DNA of 64,000 nt from JAJRQY01 sp965224435 (GTDB taxonomy: Bacteria; Actinomycetota; Acidimicrobiia; Acidimicrobiales; SZUA-35): the NCBI GenBank assembly GCA_965224435.1, contig OZ245048.1:3410001-3474000 (forward strand). The letters are read 5' to 3'. Below the pieces are notes generated by a model. It did not search any database. It was not told the DNA's origin and saw only the letters and a program-made list of their open reading frames with translations. Each line of letters starts with the position of its first letter. Position 1 is the first letter of the stretch. This document shows, one piece after another, positions 1 through 8,243 of the stretch. The translations under genes were made by a program, and so were the position numbers.

Positions 1-2
1 GA

Positions 3-743
3 GCAGCCATCCAAGAAAAGGCTGCTGCAGCCGGTGTGAAGAACATCGACTATGACCGCTTGACTCTTGGTGGCTTTGCCGATGTGTATGTCTCCTTCGA
101 CAATGTTGCCGTCGGAACCGCTCAAGGTGAAGGCCTGATTGCCTGCTTCGATGGTGACACCGAAGGCAAGAAGATCATCCAGCTTCACGGCTCCCCCACC
201 GACAACAACGCCACCTTGTTTGCTCAGGGTTATCAGGCTGCCATTGAAGGTGCCGGGTTCGAGACTGTTGGCGAAGAAGCCGTTCCAGACTGGGACAATG
301 CCCAGGGTGGCGTCATCTTCGAGCAGCTCCTCACCGCTGCCGGTGGCGATGTTGACGGCGTACTTGTTGCCAATGACGGCCTGTCACTGGCTGCCCAGGC
401 CGTACTGGCTGATGCTGGTCTTTCTCTTCCGACCACAGGTCAAGACGCAACTGTTGATGGACTTCGAGCCATCCTGCAAGGCACCCAGTGCATGACGGTC
501 TACAAGCCAGTCGTTCAGGAAGCTAACGGAGCAGTTGCTGCCGCCGTTGCCCTGCTCAATGGTGACGACCTTGATGCCAACGCCACCATCAACAACGAGA
601 ATGCCGACATCCCATATGTCCAGGCCAAGGTGCAGCCACTGTTCATCGGTGATGTTCACATCCCGATCGATGATGGCTTCGTCTCTGCCGAAGACGTTTG
701 TGCCGGGATCGAAGATCTCTGTAGCGAAAACGGCATCGGCTAG
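3..743 (+). CDS. xylF: D-xylose-type ABC transporter substrate-binding protein (5' partial)
   Basis: The reading frame is open from the left edge, so the signal peptide and first lobe are missing. It encodes the C-terminal part of a periplasmic-binding-protein-like (family 4) sugar receptor. The stretch YVSFDNVAVGTAQGEG resembles the XylF hinge region, and the rest shows the expected alternation of sheets and helices with Asp/Asn ligand positions such as VLVANDGLS. The receptor would capture extracellular D-xylose or a related pentose and deliver it to the permease encoded downstream. The xylF-xylG-xylH order supports the assignment. Sugar specificity is inferred from family resemblance; a different pentose or hexose is possible. 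Confidence 0.85.
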   Translation, partial: AAIQEKAAAAGVKNIDYDRLTLGGFADVYVSFDNVAVGTAQGEGLIACFDGDTEGKKIIQLHGSPTDNNATLFAQGYQAAIEGAGFETVGEEAVPDWDNAQGGVIFEQLLTAAGGDVDGVLVANDGLSLAAQAVLADAGLSLPTTGQDATVDGLRAILQGTQCMTVYKPVVQEANGAVAAAVALLNGDDLDANATINNENADIPYVQAKVQPLFIGDVHIPIDDGFVSAEDVCAGIEDLCSENGIG

Positions 744-790
744 TTCTCGCTTCGCAGCAAGAATTCTGAGTCTCGATAACTGGAGATTCA

Positions 791-825
791 AGCGGTGGCC
801 GCTCCGTCAAGGGGCGGCCACCGCT
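791..825 (+). promoter_or_regulatory. Intercistronic hairpin between xylF and xylG
   Basis: A perfect 12-bp stem, AGCGGTGGCCGC (791-802) pairing with 814-825, encloses an 11-nt loop in the 179-nt spacer. No T-run follows. In sugar ABC operons such hairpins commonly protect the receptor mRNA or partly terminate transcription, giving more receptor than permease; that role is inferred here. Confidence 0.6.
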
Positions 826-922
826 GGTTCTGGCTACTGTCTTGCAGCGGCCAGCATCCAAAAGTGAGAATGCAGCAATCGCAAAAGAAGACCAAGAGTT
901 TCGGCAAGGGGAGCCAGCACAC

Positions 923-1714
923 GTGAGCAATGACAATCCGATTCTTGAACTACGAGGAATCAATAAATCGTTTGGTCCCGTGCAGGTCTTGCGCGACGTC
1001 GACTTCGATGTCTACGCCGGCAAGGTGACTGCCCTGATCGGCGACAACGGCGCTGGCAAGTCGACCCTGGTGAAGTGCATCGCCGGGGTGCATCCAACCG
1101 ACTCCGGCGAGGTTCGATTCAATGGCCAGCCAGTCTCAATCCATGGCCCAAAGGATGCGTCCGAGCTCGGTATCGAGATCGTCTACCAAGACCTCGCCTT
1201 GTGTGAAAATCTCGACGTTGTGCAGAACATGTTCCTCGGCCGGGAACGGCTCAAGCACGGCTTACTGGATGGATCCAGTATGGAACAAGCGGCCAGAGAC
1301 ACCCTTGCCTCCTTGTCAGTCCGCACCCTCAAGAGCGTGCGTCAGCAAGTCATGTCCTTATCTGGCGGGCAGCGACAAACAGTTGCCATTGCCCGGGCCG
1401 TCTTGTGGAATTCTAAGGTCATCATCCTGGACGAGCCAACGGCCGCCCTCGGGGTGGCCCAGACCGCACAGGTCTTAGAACTGGTTCGCAACCTTGCGGA
1501 TCAGGGTGTTGGGGTTGTGCTCATCAGCCACAATATGAACGAGATTCTGCAGGTCGCCGACCGGGTGAGCGCCATGTATCTCGGCCAGGTTGCCGCCGAT
1601 ATCGAGGTCACCAAGTCCACCACCCGCGAAACCCTGGTTGAGCTCATTACTTCTGGCCGCTCAGGAGATGTTGGCATCATTACAAATGATGCTGAAGAGG
1701 AAGTCACCGCATGA
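923..1714 (+). CDS. xylG: Sugar ABC transporter ATP-binding protein (XylG-like, single domain)
   Basis: This is a 263-residue ATPase with one nucleotide-binding domain: Walker A GDNGAGKST (residues 40-48), Q-loop YQD (about 88-90), signature LSGGQ (146-150), Walker B VIILDEP (166-172) and H-loop His203. It powers import through the permease that follows. RbsA/XylG proteins usually have two ATPase domains in about 500 residues; this one is the single-domain FrcA-like form and would work as a homodimer. I chose GTG at 923, with AAGGGGAG just upstream, over an in-frame start at 842 that adds 27 residues unlike the family. It overlaps xylH by ATGA. Confidence 0.88.
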   Translation: MSNDNPILELRGINKSFGPVQVLRDVDFDVYAGKVTALIGDNGAGKSTLVKCIAGVHPTDSGEVRFNGQPVSIHGPKDASELGIEIVYQDLALCENLDVVQNMFLGRERLKHGLLDGSSMEQAARDTLASLSVRTLKSVRQQVMSLSGGQRQTVAIARAVLWNSKVIILDEPTAALGVAQTAQVLELVRNLADQGVGVVLISHNMNEILQVADRVSAMYLGQVAADIEVTKSTTRETLVELITSGRSGDVGIITNDAEEEVTA

Positions 1715-2988
1715 GCGACACATCGTCTGAAGTTCTCGCCGACTTCGCCCTCGATACAACAGCCAAATCTCTGGGAGACGTGGTTTCTGACGCCAAGGCA
1801 CGATTCAAGTCAGGGAACTTGGGTTCGTTGCCCTCGATCTTGGCCATCATCACCCTGGTAACCATCTTTGGCTACGCCAATCCCCAAGCCTTCCTCACCA
1901 CATCCAACCTGGCCAACCTCATGGGTCAGGCTTCGGCCGTCATCGTGATTGCGATGGCCGTGACCTTCGTCTTGCTTCTAGGCGAAATCGATCTGGCTGC
2001 CGGTTTCACCGCTGGTGTAGCTGCCACCGTCATGGCAACTCGACTGGCCGACGGCTGGCCCTTGTGGCAGGCCCTGGCAATCTCTGCACTTGTCGCCATT
2101 GCTCTTGGCATGTTCACCGGCTACATGGTGGCCAAGGTTGGCATCCCATCCTTCGTGGTGACTCTGGCCAACTTCTTGTCCTTCCAGGGGATCTTGCTCT
2201 TATTGGTTAAAGACAAGGGCACCTTGCGAGTCGAGAGCACACCGGTCAAGGCACTGGTCGGCGGCAACCTCAGCCCAACACTCTCGTGGCTTCTCGTCGC
2301 TGTGGGATTGACATTCTTTGCCTGGTCCCTTTGGCGCACGATGGCAAACTCCTACGGTGCAGTTCCACGATCACTCGTGCTAATCAAGCTCGGAGGAGCT
2401 GCCGCCGCCGCCATCTTGCTCACCCTGCTCCTGAACGGGAACCGGGCATTCGAAAAGGCGAAGGAGCAAGGCACCGTTATTGAGGGCATTCCTTACGTCG
2501 TACCAGCCATCATGGTCCTTCTGGTTCTGTTGACGTTCCTGCTGACTCGTACCCAATATGGCCGTCACCTCATGGCTGTTGGCGGCAATCCCGAGGCGGC
2601 TCGACGAGCGGGCATCAATGTGCAGCGCATCCGCCTGACCGCCTTTGCGCTCTGTGGCTTGATCGCCGGTGTCGGAGGCATCTTCTTGGCCTCTTTCGTC
2701 GACTCGGTCGATCCGAATACCGGAGCAAATGACACCCTGCTCTTGGCTGTTGGTGCCGCAGTTATTGGTGGCACCTCGTTGTTCGGCGGCAAGGGTCGGG
2801 TGTTGAACGCAGTACTCGGCGGCATTGTCTTGGCTCTTATTCCCAACGGCTTGCCGCTGGTCGGCCAACGCTCACCGTTCGGCATTATCGATATCGACTT
2901 CAGCAGCTCCGGTGTGAAGTTCATCTGTGCGGGCCTGGCTCTATTAGCCGCCAGCTCAGTCGACGCTCTCAGCCGCAAGGGCGCCTAA
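1711..2988 (+). CDS. xylH: Sugar ABC transporter permease (XylH-like)
   Basis: A 425-residue, very hydrophobic protein of the BPD_transp_2 family (RbsC/XylH type) with roughly ten to twelve membrane segments. The conserved segment GGNPEAARRAGINVQRIRLTAF sits near residues 290-311, and the glycine-rich stretch AVGAAVIGGTSLFGGKG near residues 345-361; both are diagnostic. The long N-terminal cytoplasmic stretch and the insertion around residues 200-260 match XylH rather than RbsC in length. It forms the membrane channel for the sugar bound by XylF. The start codon overlaps the xylG stop by 4 nt, implying translational coupling. Confidence 0.88.
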   Translation: MSDTSSEVLADFALDTTAKSLGDVVSDAKARFKSGNLGSLPSILAIITLVTIFGYANPQAFLTTSNLANLMGQASAVIVIAMAVTFVLLLGEIDLAAGFTAGVAATVMATRLADGWPLWQALAISALVAIALGMFTGYMVAKVGIPSFVVTLANFLSFQGILLLLVKDKGTLRVESTPVKALVGGNLSPTLSWLLVAVGLTFFAWSLWRTMANSYGAVPRSLVLIKLGGAAAAAILLTLLLNGNRAFEKAKEQGTVIEGIPYVVPAIMVLLVLLTFLLTRTQYGRHLMAVGGNPEAARRAGINVQRIRLTAFALCGLIAGVGGIFLASFVDSVDPNTGANDTLLLAVGAAVIGGTSLFGGKGRVLNAVLGGIVLALIPNGLPLVGQRSPFGIIDIDFSSSGVKFICAGLALLAASSVDALSRKGA

Positions 2989-3003
2989 CTACCCTCCGTT
3001 CTG

Positions 3004-3041
3004 GCACCGGTACAACGTGTATGTTGTGGCTGTACCGGTGC
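3004..3041. terminator. Inverted repeat between convergent xylH and aqpZ
   Basis: Perfect 11-bp arms, GCACCGGTACA (3004-3014) and its complement (3031-3041), enclose a 16-nt loop that can itself pair weakly. It lies between convergent genes, so a bidirectional terminator is likely, although no T-tract is present. Confidence 0.6.
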
Positions 3042-3063
3042 AAGAACGATCGTCTTGTTGGTA

Positions 3064-3804
3064 CTACTTGATGGTGACGTCTTCGTCGTCACCGAGCACG
3101 GTTCGATAGATCAGGGCACCAATAACAGCACCCAGGATCGGGGCTACCCAGAACATCCAGAGCTGGGCGATCTGATCAGAACCAGCGAACAAAGCCTGTG
3201 AGGTCGAGCGAGCTGGGTTGACGGAGGTGTTGGTCACCGGGATCGAAATCAGGTGGATCAGGGTCAAGGCAAGTCCGATGGCCAAACCACCCATGGCGGG
3301 TGCGGCCTTCTTTGCCGTTGCTCCCAAGATCACGATCAGGAATACAGCTGTGAGGACTACTTCGATCAGGAAGGCGGCACCAAGGTTGTAGCCGCCGGGC
3401 GAGAAGTCGCCATAACCGTTGGAAGCGAATGCACCAGCTCCTTCACCGATACTCCAGTCGGACTGTCCGGAGGCAACCAGATAGATCACCGCAGCAGCCA
3501 ATACCGCACCAACTACTTGAGCGATGATGTAAGCAATAGCCTTTGCCGCTTCAAACCGGCCACCGGCAACAAGACCCAGCGTCACTGCCGGATTGAAGTG
3601 GCCACCGGATATGTGGCCCACTGCGTAGGCGCCAGTTACGACCGTGAGACCGAAGGCGAAGCTCACCCCAAGAAACCCGAGACCAAGGCTGGTGCCATTG
3701 CCACCGACCCCAAAGTCCGCGGCCAGAACGGCGGCGCCGCAGCCACCCAGGACTAGCCAGAACGTTCCGATCACTTCAGCCGCTAACGCCTTTGTATCAG
3801 TCAT
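3064..3804 (-). CDS. aqpZ: Aquaporin Z-type water channel
   Basis: The 246-residue protein is a six-helix major intrinsic protein. The two half-helix motifs are GGHFNPAVTLG (NPA at 71-73) and TNTSVNPARS (NPA at 196-198). The segment LIHLISIPVTNTSVNPAR is the classic AqpZ signature, with the selectivity-filter His and Arg of water-specific channels, so water rather than glycerol is the likely substrate. ATG at 3804, preceded by AGGAG, is preferred to an upstream start that would add 40 residues unlike the family. It is monocistronic and convergent with xylH. Its role would be osmotic water flux through the cytoplasmic membrane. Confidence 0.92.
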   Translation of the reverse strand: MTDTKALAAEVIGTFWLVLGGCGAAVLAADFGVGGNGTSLGLGFLGVSFAFGLTVVTGAYAVGHISGGHFNPAVTLGLVAGGRFEAAKAIAYIIAQVVGAVLAAAVIYLVASGQSDWSIGEGAGAFASNGYGDFSPGGYNLGAAFLIEVVLTAVFLIVILGATAKKAAPAMGGLAIGLALTLIHLISIPVTNTSVNPARSTSQALFAGSDQIAQLWMFWVAPILGAVIGALIYRTVLGDDEDVTIK

Positions 3805-3824
3805 GTCGCTCCTATTTGGATATA

Positions 3825-3846
3825 GGTCAGCTTTATCAAGCTGACC
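3825..3846. promoter_or_regulatory. Perfect inverted repeat in the aqpZ leader
   Basis: Arms GGTCAGCTT (3825-3833) and AAGCTGACC (3838-3846) flank the 4-nt loop TATC, about 20 nt upstream of the aqpZ start. It is either an operator or an RNA hairpin close to the ribosome-binding site. Confidence 0.5.
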
Positions 3847-3868
3847 CTGACATGGTTGCAGAACTGAC

Positions 3869-3911
3869 GCACAATTGCCCACGAAGAGAGCGATCGGGCA
3901 CGATTGCCCAC
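3869..3911. repeat. Two direct repeats upstream of aqpZ
   Basis: GCACAATTGCCCAC (3869-3882) recurs as GCACGATTGCCCAC (3898-3911), 13 of 14 bases identical and 29 nt apart. The spacing is close to three helical turns, as expected for a regulator binding one face of the DNA upstream of aqpZ. The regulator is unknown. Confidence 0.4.
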
Positions 3912-4104
3912 CAAAGACAGTCAACCGCCGTGCTTCTCACCACCCGTATTGAGACCGGAACTCAGCGACAACTGAGTCTTCGGCCCGACCTCCACAGTCA
4001 TAAGCAGGCGAGATAACAGCGGCCGCAGAAGTGACCCGAATGAGTACTGCTCCATCCACCGGATACTCCTGGCCAAGGCCACCAGCAGTGAGCTCCAATA
4101 ATTC

Positions 4105-5214
4105 GTGGTCGGAAAACACAAAGATCGTTGCTCCCGTAGCCTGGAGCTAGCCTCATGGCTCTTGTCCTGCTTCGCCGCAAACCCTTCAGTCCCGAATCCT
4201 CGGACACGGTCTCCGCACCTGGTGGTATTGATGGTGGCTGGCTTGATGCTGGCGACAAGTTGTACTCTCGGGGGCCAAGCAGGTGGTCCAAGTAACTCCC
4301 AGTCCGCCAGGTCAGGCCGCCAGACTGTTGTAGTCACCACGAACATTTGGGCCAACATCGTGTCCAACGTTGCCTGTCAAGGTGACATCACTGGATCTGA
4401 ACCGGGCGCTGACTCTTGGGTACAGGTTGAGACACTCATACCTCCAGGGTCTGACCCTCACGGGTTCGAAGCCTCCCTGCGAGACCGGACCGAGCTTGGT
4501 CAGGCTTCCCTGATCATCAGCAACGGGCTCGGCCTCGAAGAGTCCTTGGAGAAGACGGTCGAATCAACAGAAGCCGACGGGGTCCCTGTCCTGCGAATCG
4601 GAGAACACCTGGACCTGACCGAACATGATGAACCGGCCCCGGCAGATCAGGAAGGCGAGTCTGCCGACCACCAGCATCACGACGGTGCTGATCCACATAT
4701 CTGGTTAGACCCCGTGCTCGTCTCGACCGCTATTCCCGAAATAGCTGAGCACCTCATCAGCCACGCCGGTCTTGATTCTGAAGCCGTGCAGCAATGTGCC
4801 GACGACTTCCAGCAAGCACTCACTGATCTTGACGAGAGCATCAGCCAGACCCTTGCCAGCATTCCAACCGAGCAACGCAACCTGGTTACCAATCACGACT
4901 CGCTTGGCTACTTTGCCGAGCGGTATGGCCTCACCGTGATCGGAACCGTTATCCCATCATCATCTTCCTTGGCCGAAGCCAGTCCAGCGACTATCGAGAA
5001 GCTGGCCGAACTCATCACCAACACCAGTACACCAGCGATCTTCAGCGAAGCCCAGCAGTCCAACCAAGAAGCGGATGCCCTTGCCCGGCGACTGGGTGTC
5101 ACCCTCATACCATTGCAGACCTCATCGCTCGGGAATCCTGGCTCGGCCTCTTCCAACTATCTCGGATGGCTTCAACAACTGGCCGACCAGATTGTTGGCG
5201 GACTCACCCAGTAA
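4105..5214 (+). CDS. ZnuA-like metal-binding lipoprotein, orphan
   Basis: Family 9 solute-binding protein (TroA/ZnuA type). The metal-ligand positions are visible: DPHGFEASLRD, then DPHIWLDP, NHDSLGYFAERYGL and the late acidic FSEAQQS. A His/Asp/Glu-rich loop (EHDEPAPADQEGESADHQHH) precedes the second ligand, as in zinc-specific ZnuA. A hydrophobic stretch ending LATSC (Cys53 from the GTG at 4105) looks like a lipobox. The true start is uncertain: the first 35 residues are not signal-like and TTG at 4162 is an alternative. No znuB or znuC lies nearby, so its transporter must be elsewhere, or it acts as a zinc buffer. Confidence 0.8.
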   Translation: MVGKHKDRCSRSLELASWLLSCFAANPSVPNPRTRSPHLVVLMVAGLMLATSCTLGGQAGGPSNSQSARSGRQTVVVTTNIWANIVSNVACQGDITGSEPGADSWVQVETLIPPGSDPHGFEASLRDRTELGQASLIISNGLGLEESLEKTVESTEADGVPVLRIGEHLDLTEHDEPAPADQEGESADHQHHDGADPHIWLDPVLVSTAIPEIAEHLISHAGLDSEAVQQCADDFQQALTDLDESISQTLASIPTEQRNLVTNHDSLGYFAERYGLTVIGTVIPSSSSLAEASPATIEKLAELITNTSTPAIFSEAQQSNQEADALARRLGVTLIPLQTSSLGNPGSASSNYLGWLQQLADQIVGGLTQ

Positions 5215-5275
5215 CGTGCCATCGATGAGCAAGCCCGATCGATGACCCTTCGCTGCCAATGAAGAATTCCAACTC

Positions 5276-6139
5276 GTGAATACCGCAATCGTCCTTTCCT
5301 TGCTCGCGGGATGTGGCTGGGCCGTCAATATCGTGCTCGTTCGCTGGTCCCTGGACCGCACCTCCGCTCCGCCATTGGTCGGTGCGCTGGTTGGACTCAG
5401 CACTGCCGCGATCTTGGTCAGCGCACTTGCACTGGCCAGTTCTCAACCGTTCCCCGATGCCTCCACCATTGGCAAGTTCGCACTGGTAGGAGCCATCGCC
5501 CCCGGCAGCTCTCAGGGCCTCTTTGTTGCCGCCATTGGAGCAATCGGAACCTCACGAAGCTCGGTCCTGGTGAGCACTAATCCCTTGGTCTCAGTATTAC
5601 TGGCCATGATCTTCCTCAACGAAGACTGGCAGGTTGTTGTTATTGCTGGCACGCTCTTGACCGTTGCCGGGGGCGCTTTGATCAGTTGGGAACCGGGGAT
5701 TGGATTTCGTCAGGTAGGAGTGCTGCTCGCTCTTGCCACCGCCTTCACCTTCGGGGTTCGAGACGTGGTAGCTCGACAATTCTCCACCACATCGGATGTT
5801 TCATCCATCTGGTCGGCCGCCATAGTCCTGATAAGTGCGTCCCTGGTCGTCGGCGCCATTGCTCTAGTTCAACGGCGCCGAACCATCGGGCTTGACGTCA
5901 AAGCGGCCCTGCCCGAGTTTGCCCTTTCGGGTGTCGCCATAGCGATTGCTCTTACCGCATTGTTCAGCGCTCTCAGTCAAGGACGGGTGGGCCTAGTCGC
6001 TCCCCTATCCAATGCCGCACAGAGCCTTGCCGTTGTCACTCTCGGGGCTGTCGTCTTCGGGGCCCGGGAGCGGACCAATCGGATCCTGATTGCCCTGGTC
6101 TTGGTTGTCATCGGCGGAGCACTCATCACCACCGCATGA
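5276..6139 (+). CDS. EamA/DMT family transporter
   Basis: This 287-residue protein has about ten predicted membrane helices in two homologous halves, the EamA architecture. Recognisable pieces are LLAGCGWAVNIVLVRWSL at the N-terminus and the half-closing stretches VLVSTNPLVSVLLAMIFLNEDW and VAPLSNAAQSLAVVTLGAVVFGARE. Members export amino acids, purines or other metabolites, so no substrate can be named. It starts with GTG at 5276, 61 nt after the ZnuA-like gene, and converges with the ACT-domain gene, separated by one base. A second EamA gene occurs at 8244, but the two are distant paralogues. Confidence 0.82.
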   Translation: MNTAIVLSLLAGCGWAVNIVLVRWSLDRTSAPPLVGALVGLSTAAILVSALALASSQPFPDASTIGKFALVGAIAPGSSQGLFVAAIGAIGTSRSSVLVSTNPLVSVLLAMIFLNEDWQVVVIAGTLLTVAGGALISWEPGIGFRQVGVLLALATAFTFGVRDVVARQFSTTSDVSSIWSAAIVLISASLVVGAIALVQRRRTIGLDVKAALPEFALSGVAIAIALTALFSALSQGRVGLVAPLSNAAQSLAVVTLGAVVFGARERTNRILIALVLVVIGGALITTA

Positions 6140-6140
6140 G

Positions 6141-6659
6141 CTACTCGTGAAGCTCTATGTCGACCAACAATTCATCAGCCAGTTTATCAATCGTTTCATA
6201 CAGGTCTTCAAGAGTCAGTCCGGAGGGAACACGCAGCTTGGCGGTTGCCCGAAAGAGCTGTCCTCCTGCCATCGGGGCGCTAAATGTTTCGGTGCTCAGC
6301 TCTTCAATGCTGACCCCGCGAGTCGCTAGTGCATGCGAGATGTCGTGGATGATGCCAGGGTGATCGGGACCGAGCAGTTCGAGCGAAAGAACTGTTGATC
6401 CAACCTCCGCGGACTCAGCGTTTGCGTCGGAGGCCGTGATATCCAAGAGGCCCTGATTCTTCAGCGGCGCGAGGCTCTCGAGCAAGCCCGCCACCTTCTG
6501 GTCCGGTACCGAGATCAGTACGATTCCGGCGAACTTTCCCGCCAAACGGGCCATCTGACTGGTGTCCCAATTTCCCTCGTGGTCGGCGACAACGCCAGAC
6601 AACGCATCGACCAGGCCCGACTGATCATCACCAATCACCGTCAGCACAAGTTTAGCCAT
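6141..6659 (-). CDS. Double ACT-domain protein (GcvR-like)
   Basis: The 172-residue protein consists of two ACT domains: residues about 3-75 (LVLTVIGDDQSGLVDALSGVV) and about 88-165 (LELLGPDHPGIIHDISHAL). This is the layout of the glycine cleavage regulator GcvR. The motif GDDxxGLV/GPDHPGI is the small-molecule site, usually for glycine or another amino acid. GcvR of enterobacteria works by binding GcvA, which is not visible here, so an amino-acid-sensing regulatory role is an inference. The gene starts with ATG at 6659 and is flanked by genes on both strands without a clear operon. Confidence 0.8.
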   Translation of the reverse strand: MAKLVLTVIGDDQSGLVDALSGVVADHEGNWDTSQMARLAGKFAGIVLISVPDQKVAGLLESLAPLKNQGLLDITASDANAESAEVGSTVLSLELLGPDHPGIIHDISHALATRGVSIEELSTETFSAPMAGGQLFRATAKLRVPSGLTLEDLYETIDKLADELLVDIELHE

Positions 6660-6732
6660 GGACCAGATGTTACAACATCAGTACTGCCAGTAGAAAGGCA
6701 CTTCTGGGTCTTGGTCCCGTTGGGGTTTGTTC

Positions 6733-7488
6733 TTACACAACTGCCGCAGGCATCTTTTCGATTTCCGCTTCGATCCAACTTTGCACCCTGTCATTAACTA
6801 CACCCGGGTCTAAGCCTTCAACACTAAATGGTTTACCAATACTCACCGTAATTGTTCCAGGAAACTTGACATAGCTCTGCCGAGGCCAGCACTGTCCCGC
6901 ATTATGTGCCATCGGATAAATTAGATACCCGACCCCGTCTTCAGAGTTTTTTGCACAATGATCGGCAAGCAATGCTCCACCCATGCGGTAGCGTTTTGTT
7001 TCGCCAGGATTTACTCGAGTACCTTCCGGGAAAATCCCGACCCACCGCCCCTCATCCAAGTGGATCTTTCCCTTTGATTTGACCTGGTCGATTGCAGAAC
7101 TTCCCCCCTCTCGATCGATAGCTATCGGTCGTATGCTCGAAAGCGCCCAACCGAAGAAGGGAATCTTGAATAGTTCCTTCTTCAATATCCAAGAAACAGA
7201 TGGGAACAGAGTCGGGACGAACAGCGTTTCCCAGTTTGACTCATGATTGATCAAGAGAATGCCATTAGTACTGAAATCTATGTTCTCTTTTCCTACTAAG
7301 TCGTGTTTAACGCCGCAGCAAACTTCGATCCACCAGATATTGAAATGTGTCCAAGGGAGCAGAATTCGGTAGCTGGTCTCATGCGAAAACGGCAACAAAA
7401 AGAACGATCCGACGCCGACCAAGAGCGTGCTGAGGGCAAACCCAGCCCAGAACAAGGTCGCACGAATATAGAGCAGTGGACTATTCAC
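6733..7488 (-). CDS. plsC: 1-acylglycerol-3-phosphate acyltransferase family (PlsC)
   Basis: A 251-residue lysophospholipid acyltransferase with one N-terminal membrane helix (about 10-35). Block I is NHESNWET (81-88), a His-X4-Glu variant of the usual NHxxxxD; block III is FPEGTR (153-158). It would acylate lysophosphatidate with acyl-CoA or acyl-ACP at the membrane. The His-X4-Glu form is typical of proteobacterial PlsC relatives. A hand count over 13 lines of sequence (6721-7500) gives about 49 % GC, whereas neighbours look near 58-60 %. Composition and motif type together suggest horizontal acquisition. It has no partner genes, converges on nothing conserved, and may be an accessory acyltransferase. 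Confidence 0.88.
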   Translation of the reverse strand: MNSPLLYIRATLFWAGFALSTLLVGVGSFFLLPFSHETSYRILLPWTHFNIWWIEVCCGVKHDLVGKENIDFSTNGILLINHESNWETLFVPTLFPSVSWILKKELFKIPFFGWALSSIRPIAIDREGGSSAIDQVKSKGKIHLDEGRWVGIFPEGTRVNPGETKRYRMGGALLADHCAKNSEDGVGYLIYPMAHNAGQCWPRQSYVKFPGTITVSIGKPFSVEGLDPGVVNDRVQSWIEAEIEKMPAAVV

Positions 7489-7563
7489 TGAGACCGGTCA
7501 GAACGGAGGCCACCATGGCTCAAGAGTATCTCATCGCTCGATCTTGCTCTCACGTTTGGCCAA

Positions 7564-8184
7564 CTATCCAGGGTTGACGGCCCGGCCGACATGGATGAAC
7601 GACCAGGGGGCGGGCCCTTCGCCGTAGTCACTTTCATGCCAGTCCATTTCGAATCCAGCCTGCTGAAGAAGATCAGGATGGTTCCGACTGACGTGACAGC
7701 CATCAAAGAGTCGCTTCTGGACAGGATCGATCCGAAACTGCCAGCGTTGGATTGAGGGATCCTCCGCCAAACCATGTTCGGCAAAGTGCAGGAAGCCGCC
7801 TGGCTTGATGATCCGCCGCAACTCAGACAGGGCCGCAGCTGCGTCCGGAATGGTGCAAAGGGTGAAGGTCAATAGTCCAGCATCGCAGGAGTCATCGGGC
7901 AAGGGGATGGCTTGTCCGTCTAAGCCAATGAACTCGACTTCGACTTGCGACTGGGCCAAGCGTACCGCCGCCAGCTTCTGCCCAAGCACCGCAGGGTCAA
8001 CCGCGTATACCTTCGAGACCTCGGCCGGGTAGTAGGGCAGGTTCGTGCCCGAACCAAATCCGGGTTCGACCACGGTGCCAGCCAAACCCTGCACAGCTTT
8101 CTTTCTCCAGCGGCCGACTGAAGACGAGCTACATGCTCGATCCACAAGGCGAGGAAGAACCTGATCACGATAGATACCCACCAC
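7564..8184 (-). CDS. Class I SAM-dependent methyltransferase
   Basis: The 206-residue product has the class I fold: motif I VVEPGFGSGTN (about 38-48), an acidic post-I position in YAVDPA, motif II-like GLLTFTLCTIPD and the post-motif RIIKPGGFLHFAEHG. It resembles UbiE/Methyltransf_11 enzymes acting on small molecules or lipids, especially proteins annotated as phosphatidylethanolamine or quinone methyltransferases. The substrate cannot be named. GTG at 8184 (or the next codon) is chosen because the longer frame to 8307 would overlap the EamA gene by 64 nt and add residues with no family likeness. It is probably co-transcribed behind the EamA gene, 59 nt downstream. Confidence 0.8.
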   Translation of the reverse strand: MVGIYRDQVLPRLVDRACSSSSVGRWRKKAVQGLAGTVVEPGFGSGTNLPYYPAEVSKVYAVDPAVLGQKLAAVRLAQSQVEVEFIGLDGQAIPLPDDSCDAGLLTFTLCTIPDAAAALSELRRIIKPGGFLHFAEHGLAEDPSIQRWQFRIDPVQKRLFDGCHVSRNHPDLLQQAGFEMDWHESDYGEGPAPWSFIHVGRAVNPG

Positions 8185-8243
8185 GTGAGTCTCGCAGGAC
8201 AACAGACGAACTGCTCGGTCTGAAGGGAACGCTTCGGGGCCAA

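Larger units (their letters stand above)
3805..4104. other. 300-nt spacer with aqpZ promoter region
   Basis: No credible gene was seen here. The aqpZ-proximal side holds a perfect inverted repeat and a pair of direct repeats, listed separately. The right part, about 3920-4104, shows nothing recognisable apart from possible leader of the next gene. Confidence 0.5.

Noticed and set aside
4455..4475. GGGTTCGAAGCC resembling a tRNA T-loop
   Set aside because: It falls in the ZnuA-like reading frame at the DPHGFEAS metal-ligand motif, and no cloverleaf can be drawn around it.
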